Below, piece after piece: positions 33,839 through 41,765 of a DNA stretch of 64,000 nucleotides; position 1 is the first letter of the stretch; each line of letters starts with the position of its first letter. Made by a program: the position numbers and the translations under genes. Origin of the DNA: Lachnospiraceae bacterium (GTDB taxonomy: Bacteria; Bacillota; Clostridia; Lachnospirales; Lachnospiraceae); assembly GCA_029068555.1 (NCBI GenBank), contig JAIECJ010000231.1:58156-122155 (forward strand), given 5' to 3'. The notes below the pieces were generated by a model. That model ran no database searches. It had not been told where the DNA came from and saw only the letters and a list, made by a program, of their open reading frames with translations.

Positions 33839-35299
33839 ATGGAGGTGCACAGAATGGATATAGACAGACGTCAGTTTATTATCTGCGATAAGAGGATAGA
33901 TAAAGAGGATTTTTTCAGCATACTTTTGGATTGTGGTTTGTTTTTAAGTTACCACAAGGATTTACCAATGAAAAAAGTGGGTGATAACATCATATTAGGA
34001 CATGTATTTTCTGTTAGTCCTGATTATCCTGTTGCAGAAAATCCGCATTGTCCAATTGAAAAACAAATTGAAAAATGGGCAGGACGTTTTATTGTATACA
34101 GACATGGAATTATATATACGGATGCAACGAGTTCTTTAGGAGTATTCTATCTGGAAAGGTCGGGCAGACGCATTGTTTCCAGCAGTATCCATCTTATTGC
34201 TGAAGAGTATAAGGTTCCTAGGGTAAATAAATATGAACTGGATTTCAGGGGAGGAGGAGATACGTGGGATTTTTATCCTGGACCGTATACCCCTTATAAA
34301 GGAATTAAAAGATTAATGCAGTATGAGCGGTTGAACTGTTTTGGAGACAAGTTCGTAAGTCCTTATGCTGTTGAGTGGAATCCCATTTATAAGGGTATGA
34401 ACCCCTCTGAGCTGACTGGCATATTGATTGAATATGTTAGGTTTATGCTTTGTGAAGTTGCCAAAACATATGATGGTATCTGGGTTCCGCTGACCGGAGG
34501 AATTGATTCAAGATGCGTGTGTGCATGGTGCAAGACAGCAAACATTCCCTTTACCGCATATACAGAGGAACGGACGCATGAAACGCATGGTGCAGGTCTG
34601 AGTAATGCTGACCGCGAAATTCCTTGCAAGGTATCAGAACTGTTGGATATAAAGTGGGATTTTTGCAGGATGAAACAGTGGGATGAAAATAAATGGAATA
34701 GTATTTTAAAGCATTCTATGGGAATGATGCGCAATCCTAATCTTTATTCCTATTCTTATGGTCAATATCCTGAAGGAAAGAAGAAGAACATTATATTGCA
34801 TGGGTCGATATTTGAGATTTCCAGAGAATATTATAAAAAAAGCATGGCTGGGGAATGTGTTGGGTTTGATGAGCGAAAAAAAGCTTTGAATAAATGGCTA
34901 TGGAGAAATCTGAGGAAATCAGATGTCCATAAAAAGTCAGTGCTCACATGGCTGCGGGATATAGAAAACAAAGGAAATCAGGAAATGGCGTGGTACGATA
35001 GATTTTACTATGAGCAAAGACTCGGATGCTGGCTTAGCGACCTGAATCAGGCAATGGATATCATTGATTTTGACAGAATTTCACCGGCAAACAACTATGA
35101 GATTATTTCCATTTTGCTCGCTTATCCACAGGAAATGCGGACAAGCGGGGAACATCAGAAAATGATTATCAATGCGTGTGCGCCAAGTTTGAATGAGTTG
35201 CCCATTAATCCGGTTTCAAAACTGGAAAGACTCATATGGTATTATGATAGATCACGATATAAACTCAGGGGCATTATACGCAGGACACCTCATATATAA
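33839..35299 (+). CDS. Asparagine synthase-like PP-loop protein
   Basis: A protein of 486 residues (ATG at 33839 with GGGAG upstream; 33854 also has a good site). The C-terminal half carries PLTGGIDSRCVCAW, a variant of the SGGxDS PP-loop used by asparagine synthases to activate a carboxylate with ATP. The N-terminal half resembles the amidotransferase domain in layout but neither possible start gives the Cys2 needed for glutamine hydrolysis, so free ammonia or another amine may be the donor. A role in amidating a uronic acid of the polymer is a reasonable inference. Confidence 0.75.
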   Translation: MEVHRMDIDRRQFIICDKRIDKEDFFSILLDCGLFLSYHKDLPMKKVGDNIILGHVFSVSPDYPVAENPHCPIEKQIEKWAGRFIVYRHGIIYTDATSSLGVFYLERSGRRIVSSSIHLIAEEYKVPRVNKYELDFRGGGDTWDFYPGPYTPYKGIKRLMQYERLNCFGDKFVSPYAVEWNPIYKGMNPSELTGILIEYVRFMLCEVAKTYDGIWVPLTGGIDSRCVCAWCKTANIPFTAYTEERTHETHGAGLSNADREIPCKVSELLDIKWDFCRMKQWDENKWNSILKHSMGMMRNPNLYSYSYGQYPEGKKKNIILHGSIFEISREYYKKSMAGECVGFDERKKALNKWLWRNLRKSDVHKKSVLTWLRDIENKGNQEMAWYDRFYYEQRLGCWLSDLNQAMDIIDFDRISPANNYEIISILLAYPQEMRTSGEHQKMIINACAPSLNELPINPVSKLERLIWYYDRSRYKLRGIIRRTPHI

Positions 35300-35506
35300 A
35301 AGGGATTGTGATATATCCTCATTGTTTTGGATAATTTCTGCATTGGGCTGCAGGATGGGTTTCACGCAGATGGTGAAATTGCTTCTTAATTGTTAGGGCA
35401 TTTTACTATCTGTATATTTTATTTATACTTGTTGTAGAATATTTGAAATAGGATAGAATTGAAATGTAAATTTTACTGGAATGAAGCTATATGCTGGTGT
35501 AAGATA

Positions 35507-35649
35507 GTTACTGTTCACACCTACGCCAAAGTAGTGGGAATCATGCGCCAAAATGCTTGCCTTTTAGCATTTTGTGTGCAAAATCTGTTATAATTCACAC
35601 CTCAATAACTTATAAGCTGATGAAAACTGGCGTTGGTGTGAATTGTAAC
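35507..35649. mobile_element. 143-bp MITE-like element with 8-bp target duplication
   Basis: Terminal inverted repeats: GTTACTGTTCACACCTACGCC at the left (35507) and, at the right, the reverse complement of GTTACAATTCACACCAACGCC (ending 35649). The octamer GTAAGATA stands immediately on both sides (35499-35506 and 35650-35657), a target-site duplication. No coding frame. The right 98 bases are identical to 11774-11871. The intergenic stretch 35300-35787 holds little else besides weak -10-like sequences near 35712 and 35782. Confidence 0.8.
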
Positions 35650-35756
35650 GTAAGATATGGGTGCGTGAAATTGATGGAAATAATATTGTGGATTTTTTGG
35701 GAATAATAGGTTATAATTGATGCAGTAAAAATAGAAATACATCCCAATGACAAATG

Positions 35757-35787
35757 TTGTTCGGCGTTAGCCGTTTTTAGTATAATT
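35757..35787 (+). promoter_or_regulatory. Weak promoter candidate for GT2 at 35824
   Basis: TTGTTT (35757-35762), 19-base spacer, TATAAT (35782-35787). The spacer is long. A second TATAAT at 35712-35717 has no clear -35. Confidence 0.3.
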
Positions 35788-35823
35788 TTGTCGATAATGG
35801 CGTATTATATCGAAGGAAAAAAC

Positions 35824-36798
35824 ATGAAAACAATAGAATTAATCGTACCATGTTATAATGAAGATAAGTGTATCGGACTTTTTTATGAGGCTGTAAGGGC
35901 GGTTTTTGAGGTACTGCCTGAATTTGAATTTATCATTACGTATGTCGACGATGGAAGTAAAGATAACACTTTAAACGAAATCAAAAGGACAGCATCTGCG
36001 GCAGAGAAAGGAACAATACAATACATTGCGCTTTCGAGAAACTTCGGAAAGGAATCTGCAATCTATGCAGGGCTAAGCAAAAGTATTGGTGATTATGTAG
36101 CGCTTATGGATGCGGATTTACAGCATCCCCCTGAACTGCTGATTCAAATGATTGATGCAATTGAAAAGGAAGGATATGACAGGGCAACAGCGAGAAGAGT
36201 CTCACGCAAAGGAGAACCTTTGGTACGAAGTGCTTTTTCGAAAGCGTTTTATTCGCTTATCAACCATGTTACTGTCCTTGATTTGATTTCAGGAAGTACG
36301 GATTACTGTCTGATGAAGAGGACTGTGGTGGATTCGATTGTGTCAATGTCTGAGAGGGAACGTTTTACAAAGGGAATCTATTCATGGGTAGGATTTAAAA
36401 ATAAATGGATTGAGTATGAGAATGTCGAGCGGGCCGCCGGCAATACGAAATGGAGCTTTCTGGGATTGCTGCGCTATGCGTATAATGGATTTATTGCATT
36501 TGCGACAACACCCTTGCGCGGTGTCGTGTACCTGGGCATTGTCATTACCATTGCATCCTTTTGGTATGCAGCGTCAATCGGAATTGCCGCACTGCGAAAT
36601 CCCCTTGCCCCCAGAACTGGGTATAACAGTATTATGATTGTCCTGCTGTTTCTGGGCGGTGTGATTATTACTACATTAGGCGTGATTGGGGAGTATCTTG
36701 CACGGATTTACATGGAGGTAAAGAATCGTCCCATATATATTGAGCGGGAAACAAACATTGAAAGCGGTAAAGATGCGTCACAAAAGCGGACAGAATAG
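35824..36798 (+). CDS. GtrB-like family 2 glycosyltransferase
   Basis: A protein of 324 residues starting at ATG 35824 with AAGGAAAAAAC upstream; the frame extends to 35788 without a site. IELIVPCYNEDKCI, VDDGSKDNT and LMDADLQHPPEL give the GT-A core, and two C-terminal spans (near residues 225-250 and 262-290) the membrane anchor, ending in GVIGEYLARIYMEVKNRP, a signature of bactoprenol-glucosyltransferase-type enzymes. It makes an undecaprenyl-phosphate sugar. Its GT-C partner is not adjacent; candidates lie at 41748-47058. Confidence 0.87.
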   Translation: MKTIELIVPCYNEDKCIGLFYEAVRAVFEVLPEFEFIITYVDDGSKDNTLNEIKRTASAAEKGTIQYIALSRNFGKESAIYAGLSKSIGDYVALMDADLQHPPELLIQMIDAIEKEGYDRATARRVSRKGEPLVRSAFSKAFYSLINHVTVLDLISGSTDYCLMKRTVVDSIVSMSERERFTKGIYSWVGFKNKWIEYENVERAAGNTKWSFLGLLRYAYNGFIAFATTPLRGVVYLGIVITIASFWYAASIGIAALRNPLAPRTGYNSIMIVLLFLGGVIITTLGVIGEYLARIYMEVKNRPIYIERETNIESGKDASQKRTE

Positions 36799-37014
36799 CT
36801 CTCCGCAGCGTTGCATCACAAAAAAGCGGCAAAGGGTGGAATGCGCCTGTTTACGGGCAGGATAAGGTAATTCTGCGCAATTTTCATAAAGAAATTATAT
36901 AAATACCCCCAAAAGACCATGTAAAGTCTTGAATGTGAAGCCATATTTTATAAAATGGAAGTGTACGTATTATCATAACGAAATTTTACAAAATATGCAT
37001 TGGGGTGGAAATCA

Positions 37015-37257
37015 TTGAAAGTACAAGAAGCAGTAGTATCGAGAATCAGAGATTTATGTGAAGAGAAGAATATGAAAATATCGCAGCTGGCATACGAGGC
37101 AGGTATGCCGCCATCGACCCTTAAAAATATTATGAATGGCAACAGTAACAATACCGGAATTGTGACTATCAAAATCATTTGCGATGGGCTAGATGTTTCA
37201 TTGGATGATTTTTTCCGATGTGCGCTTTTTAAAAAGCTGGATGAGGAAATTGTATGA
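37015..37257 (+). CDS. Small XRE-family HTH regulator
   Basis: A protein of 80 residues. TTG at 37015 was chosen because GGGGTGG lies just before it; a TTG at 37000 would overlap that site. The sequence VVSRIRDLCEEKNMKISQLAYEAGMPPSTLKNIMNG is a standard Cro/C1-type helix-turn-helix, followed by a VTIKIICDGLDVSLDDFF helix. No second domain. It is flanked by a 215-base upstream gap and a strong terminator, so it is a monocistronic regulator; targets are unknown, but it is the only transcription factor in the window. Confidence 0.85.
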   Translation: MKVQEAVVSRIRDLCEEKNMKISQLAYEAGMPPSTLKNIMNGNSNNTGIVTIKIICDGLDVSLDDFFRCALFKKLDEEIV

Positions 37258-37300
37258 TAGATAAGCACCTGGTTTCAGTTACAGGAAAAAGTGGGCATTT

Positions 37301-37332
37301 AACACCTGGAAATAATACCAGGTGTTTTTATA
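37301..37332 (+). terminator. Rho-independent terminator after the HTH gene
   Basis: 9-bp stem AACACCTGG (37301-37309) / CCAGGTGTT (37318-37326), 8-base loop, followed by TTTATAT. It isolates the HTH gene from the CotH operon. Confidence 0.8.
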
Positions 37333-37429
37333 TGTATAAAAATATATAAAAATGTATAAAAGAATTATTAAGAAAACCTTTGAGTAAAATAAAGATTACC
37401 TTAAATTAAGGAAAAAAATATAAAGTTTA

Positions 37430-37458
37430 TTGATTTAGAAAGGTTAATATCTTATAAT
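37430..37458 (+). promoter_or_regulatory. Promoter of the CotH-VTC-DUF4956 operon
   Basis: TTGATT (37430-37435), 17-base spacer, TATAAT (37453-37458), about 50 bases before the CotH start. The stretch before it (37333-37429) is very AT-rich. Confidence 0.7.
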
Positions 37459-37510
37459 TTTAAACTGAATTTATAGCAAAATTTAAGCGGGGAAAACTGG
37501 GTAAAATAAA

Positions 37511-39232
37511 ATGAGAAGAGTGAATAGATATTACGTGCAGCTTGCATTACTGATCCTGATGTCATTTCTCACTGCCGGTATCGTGACATGGGATAATGCT
37601 GGAAAATCACATGCCATAATGAAAAGTGCAGAGTCAGATCATTTTAGCGGCGGGACGTTTGAATCTGAAGTCTGGATTGGCGACAATCTCTGGGTCAGAT
37701 GGTGGAAAAATGTGACAGATAACTCATATAATATTTTTCTTCCGGGGGCAGTGAAGGGGAAAAAGCTAAATGTGACTTATAGTGGTGCAGAACGAATTTT
37801 TGTAGATGGAGAAAGAATACAAAACGGAAAGTCTTATTTGTTTTCGGAAGGACAGCACATTGTCCGGACGGAGGGGAGTGAATGCTCTGAACATGATTTG
37901 AATGTATGGTATACATCGGATATTCCGGCGTTATTCGTGGAAACAGAGTCAGGCTCTGCCGACCGCATACATGCATCAAAGGAGGAGGAGGAATCCGGCA
38001 GAATGATGATTATGGACAGCCGGGGGCGCAACTATTTCGAGGGGAACATTGAGCGTATCCGCTGCCGCGGAAATTCTTCCTATGAGGACACCGAAAAGAA
38101 GTCATACACGATAAAACTGTGTAAGAAAGCAGACTTGTTTGGGATGGGCGCGGCAAAGAAGTGGATTTTGACAGCTAATGCCTTTGATGACACGCTGGTT
38201 CGAAATGCGGCTGCTTTTTCGATTGCGCATATGCTTGGACTTGACTATACGCCGGATGTCTGCTTTGTGGATGTGTATATGAATGGTAATTTTATCGGCA
38301 ATTACCTGCTGTCTGAGAAAGTGGAGGTCGGAAAAAACAGGGTGAATATCAGGAATCTCGAAGAGGAAGTCGAGGCTTTGAATAAGGTATCGAACCCTGA
38401 AGATATGGAATTTTTTATGGAGCAGCAGGGAAGGCTTTTCAGCACGAAAGGGTATCGGATTGCAGAGGAGCCGGAGGACATATCCGGCGGGTATCTGCTG
38501 GAGCTTGAGACAAGCGACCGGTATGGGCTGGAAGCCAGCGGCTTTTTGACATCGAGGATGCAGCCTGTTGTGTTTGCAAGTCCTGAATATGCATCATATG
38601 CTCAGGTTTCCTATGTGGCGCAGCTGTATCAGGATTTTGAGGATGCAGTGTTTTCGGAGGATGGATACAGTCCGTATACAGGAAAGGCGTACAGTGAATA
38701 CATTGATATGGATTCTTTTGCGCGGAAATATCTTGTGGAGGAGCTTGTCAAGAATCTGGATGCATCCTTTACAAGTCAGTACATCTATAAATATGATGAC
38801 GCTGTCAGCACGAAATTTTATGCCGGACCATGCTGGGATTACGACAAATCAATTGCTGCGTCAGGGATAACAGAGGATGGGATTGACTTGCATGATCCGG
38901 TTGGACTGTATGCCGCCATGCAGGAAAAGGACTCTGATATCTGGTATGCACTATACCAGCATGAGGATTTCCGGAAGAAGACAGCCACAATATTTTTTGA
39001 GGAGCTTGAACCACAATTGAGACAGGGTGCGGAGGAGTTGATATATGGATTCAGCCGTCGGATTGATCGATCCAATGACTGCAATATGATACGCTGGAAT
39101 ACCTTTCCACAGACGGAGGAGCTTGCGGAAAAACAGTCTTTGCGGGATGCTAAGGTGGAAGAACTGGTAGATTTTATCAACAGACGTCTTGATTTCCTGG
39201 AGATGGAATGGGGGTATCTAAGGAATGAGTGA
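37511..39232 (+). CDS. CotH family protein kinase-like protein, exported
   Basis: A protein of 573 residues with an N-terminal signal anchor (LALLILMSFLTAGIVTW). The CotH core starts near residue 175: RCRGNSSYEDTEKKSYTIKL, KKWILTANAFDDTLVRNAAAF, VDVYMNGNFIGNYLLSEKV, and late CWDYDKSIA with the acidic residues of the kinase-like fold. CotH in Bacillus phosphorylates spore-coat proteins; the extracytoplasmic relatives found with VTC and DUF4956 genes have no settled role. The next two genes overlap it by 8 and then 4 bases, so the three are translationally coupled. Confidence 0.88.
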   Translation: MRRVNRYYVQLALLILMSFLTAGIVTWDNAGKSHAIMKSAESDHFSGGTFESEVWIGDNLWVRWWKNVTDNSYNIFLPGAVKGKKLNVTYSGAERIFVDGERIQNGKSYLFSEGQHIVRTEGSECSEHDLNVWYTSDIPALFVETESGSADRIHASKEEEESGRMMIMDSRGRNYFEGNIERIRCRGNSSYEDTEKKSYTIKLCKKADLFGMGAAKKWILTANAFDDTLVRNAAAFSIAHMLGLDYTPDVCFVDVYMNGNFIGNYLLSEKVEVGKNRVNIRNLEEEVEALNKVSNPEDMEFFMEQQGRLFSTKGYRIAEEPEDISGGYLLELETSDRYGLEASGFLTSRMQPVVFASPEYASYAQVSYVAQLYQDFEDAVFSEDGYSPYTGKAYSEYIDMDSFARKYLVEELVKNLDASFTSQYIYKYDDAVSTKFYAGPCWDYDKSIAASGITEDGIDLHDPVGLYAAMQEKDSDIWYALYQHEDFRKKTATIFFEELEPQLRQGAEELIYGFSRRIDRSNDCNMIRWNTFPQTEELAEKQSLRDAKVEELVDFINRRLDFLEMEWGYLRNE

Positions 39233-39917
39233 ATACAGGCACGAATACAAGTATATCTGTTCCGGGCAGCAGCTTGCACTGATAGGAAATAATATAGAGG
39301 GACTGATGCAGCCTGATAAATATACAGGAGATGGGAAAGGATATGTGGTAAGGAGCCTTTATTTTGATGACTGCCATGACAGTTGTCTGTATGATAATAT
39401 AAATGGAAATGATCCAAGAGAGAAGTTCAGAGTCAGAGTATATAATGCAAATATGTCTTATATTCGGCTGGAATTAAAACGAAAGGAAAAGGGAAAGACC
39501 AGAAAAAGTTCGTGCCGGATAGATGAGGCGCTTTGCTGGGAAATGGTGCAGGGCAGACCACTGAAAATGGATGCCATAGATGCTGACATTTACAGAAAGT
39601 TCTGCCTGTGGCAGAATGAAAGGCTTTTGCGTCCAAAGGTGATTGTGGAGTATGACAGGATACCCTATGTATACAGGGACGGAAATGTGCGGGTAACATT
39701 TGACATGAATATAAGATCTGGGAGCGATGTGGAGCGGTTTATGGAAGACCGGATAGTGACAAGACCTGTTATGCCGTTGAACCAGCATATTCTGGAAGTA
39801 AAGTTTGACGAGCTGATTCCGGATTTTTTATATGCTGCGATACAGACAGAAAAGCTGCGCCAGACAACATATTCAAAATACTATATCTGTAGAAAATATG
39901 GGGGAAATAAATTATGA
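39225..39917 (+). CDS. VTC domain protein (polyphosphate polymerase-like)
   Basis: A protein of 230 residues of the VTC family, related to the catalytic domain of yeast vacuolar transporter chaperone Vtc4. Visible features are RHEYKYICS, VRSLYFDD, KFRVRVYN, RLELKRKEKG and a final HILEVKFDELIP, which supply the Lys/Arg/Glu-lined tunnel of the triphosphate-tunnel fold. Polyphosphate synthesis is the known activity of Vtc4; for bacterial versions beside CotH it is an inference. It overlaps the CotH gene by 8 bases. Confidence 0.88.
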   Translation: MSEYRHEYKYICSGQQLALIGNNIEGLMQPDKYTGDGKGYVVRSLYFDDCHDSCLYDNINGNDPREKFRVRVYNANMSYIRLELKRKEKGKTRKSSCRIDEALCWEMVQGRPLKMDAIDADIYRKFCLWQNERLLRPKVIVEYDRIPYVYRDGNVRVTFDMNIRSGSDVERFMEDRIVTRPVMPLNQHILEVKFDELIPDFLYAAIQTEKLRQTTYSKYYICRKYGGNKL

Positions 39918-40588
39918 GTTTTAACGATGTCTTTAAGAAATCATTTTTAAATAATATGAGTATGGCTGATTTTACAGCCGGGCAGATTCTTATTATATTC
40001 GGCGTCACAATGCTGTTATCGTTGTATATTTTCTTTATCTACAGAATATTTTCAAGGAAAAACTTTTATAACAAAAGTTTTAATGTGGCGCTTGCGGCTA
40101 CTGCAATGATTACAGCGGCGGTCATTGTTACTATCCAGTCGAGCATCGTGGTTTCCCTTGGTATGGTGGGTGCGCTGTCGATTGTGCGGTTTCGGACTGC
40201 GGTGAAGGATCCGCTTGATCTGGTGTTTATGTTTTGGGCGCTTGCAGTCGGCATAATATGCGGTGTAGGGCTGTTTGACATTGCCGGAATTTTATCCGCA
40301 TTGGTGACCATCATGATATTTGTGCTGGACAGGCTGCCTGTGGCACAGAGCCCCATGATATTGATGGTTCAGGGCGTATACTGTGATTTGGAGAATGATA
40401 TCAGCAGCATCGTCTCGGAATACACGAAATTTTACAAGGTAAAATCACGAAATATTACACCTGAGCGGACAAGCATTGTCATGGAACTGCGGATAAAGGA
40501 TGGTGGTGGTCTTGTCCAGAGACTAGGCGGAATTGATGGTGTTGAGTATGTGTCAATCATTGACCATGACGGTGAAGTTACTTATTAA
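39914..40588 (+). CDS. DUF4956 membrane protein
   Basis: A protein of 224 residues with four N-terminal spans (about residues 20-135) including GALSIVRFRTAVKDPLDLVFMFWA, a block typical of DUF4956 proteins, then a cytoplasmic ferredoxin-like tail of about 80 residues. It overlaps the VTC gene by 4 bases (ATGA). The trio CotH, VTC, DUF4956 recurs as a unit in Gram-positive bacteria; function is not established. Membrane anchoring of the VTC enzyme is plausible. Confidence 0.85.
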   Translation: MSFNDVFKKSFLNNMSMADFTAGQILIIFGVTMLLSLYIFFIYRIFSRKNFYNKSFNVALAATAMITAAVIVTIQSSIVVSLGMVGALSIVRFRTAVKDPLDLVFMFWALAVGIICGVGLFDIAGILSALVTIMIFVLDRLPVAQSPMILMVQGVYCDLENDISSIVSEYTKFYKVKSRNITPERTSIVMELRIKDGGGLVQRLGGIDGVEYVSIIDHDGEVTY

Positions 40589-40606
40589 ATTAAACGGTAT
40601 CATGAG

Positions 40607-40636
40607 TTGACGTGAGGACATGCTCTGATATATACT
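40607..40636 (+). promoter_or_regulatory. Promoter of the GT4 gene at 40671
   Basis: TTGACG (40607-40612), 18-base spacer, TATACT (40631-40636), 34 bases before the start codon. Confidence 0.65.
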
Positions 40637-40670
40637 ACTGATATGAAAATATGGATGGGGGTAAAGGGGC

Positions 40671-41765
40671 ATGAGACTGGTAATTGACTGTTTTAAACTG
40701 GTAAAGGGAGCGGGAAAGAGCATAGGTATCTATAATCTTGCGCTAAACCTTGTGCGGGCGCTTGCTGCATCCAGTGACGGAAATGAGTTGATTGTTTTCG
40801 GAAATTCATATAATAAGAAAGATTTTGACATATCGAATGTGGAATTTATTGAGATTCACAAAAATCCCCTGAACAAGATAACCTGCATTCTGTGGGAACT
40901 CTTTGAAGTGAGTGTCCGCGCAAGAAATCAAAAGGCGGACAAGGTGCTTTTCCCAAGAGGGTATGCATCCATGCTCCATCTGACCAGAGAGAGCGTTATC
41001 ATCCATGACATGATACCGTTTTACTATCATGAACATTATCCCGATTATTTCAATAAATTTGAAAATTTTTATATTATGTCGCGCCTGAAAGCGTCGGCGC
41101 GCAAAGCTGATGACGTGATCACAATATCCGAGGCGTCTAAGCAGGATATCATGAAATATGCACATGTTTCCGACGGCAAAATTGTCGTCATTCCAAACGG
41201 ATATAATGCTATTGCAAAAAAAGAATTTGCCGAGCCGGACGAGGCATATATTCTGGCAGTTACGTCAACGCTTCCGCACAAGAATGCCAAGGGCATCGTG
41301 AAAAGCTATGAAAAATACTGCCATATGACGGATAATCCGCTGCCGCTTAAAATTGTAGGGATAGATGACTGTAGTGAATTTACTTCAGATGCACTGACCA
41401 TGGAAAAGATTACCTGCATTAAATACGTGGAGAAAAATGAAGATTTTCACCAGCTGATATATGGTGCAAGCGCTTTTTTGTTTTTGTCCCTGATAGAGGG
41501 ATTTGGGTTCCCACCGATAGAGGCGATGCAGCTGGGAACGGTTGTAGTCTGCTCGGATGTAAGCTCGCTTCCGGAAGCGGCAGGGGACGCGGCTGTATAT
41601 GTCAATCCTGAAGAATATGGCAAAGTGGCACGTGCACTTGTCGGCATACTGGCTGACAATGACAAGTGCAGTGCGCTTCGCCGGAAAGGATTGGCAAATG
41701 TAGAGCGTTTTTCATGGGATAAGACTGGTGAGAAATATAAAAGGGTATTATTCTCGTTCCAGTGA
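40671..41765 (+). CDS. GT4 family glycosyltransferase
   Basis: A protein of 364 residues with a GT-B fold. KGAGKSIGIYNLALNL in the first domain, TSTLPHKNAKGIVKSYEKY at the hinge, and LSLIEGFGFPPIEAMQLG plus SSLPEAAGDAAVYV in the donor domain are typical of GT4 mannosyl/rhamnosyl-type transferases. It is preceded by its own promoter and converges with the gene on the other strand, sharing 18 bases at the 3' ends (41748-41765). Sugar unknown. Confidence 0.87.
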   Translation: MRLVIDCFKLVKGAGKSIGIYNLALNLVRALAASSDGNELIVFGNSYNKKDFDISNVEFIEIHKNPLNKITCILWELFEVSVRARNQKADKVLFPRGYASMLHLTRESVIIHDMIPFYYHEHYPDYFNKFENFYIMSRLKASARKADDVITISEASKQDIMKYAHVSDGKIVVIPNGYNAIAKKEFAEPDEAYILAVTSTLPHKNAKGIVKSYEKYCHMTDNPLPLKIVGIDDCSEFTSDALTMEKITCIKYVEKNEDFHQLIYGASAFLFLSLIEGFGFPPIEAMQLGTVVVCSDVSSLPEAAGDAAVYVNPEEYGKVARALVGILADNDKCSALRRKGLANVERFSWDKTGEKYKRVLFSFQ

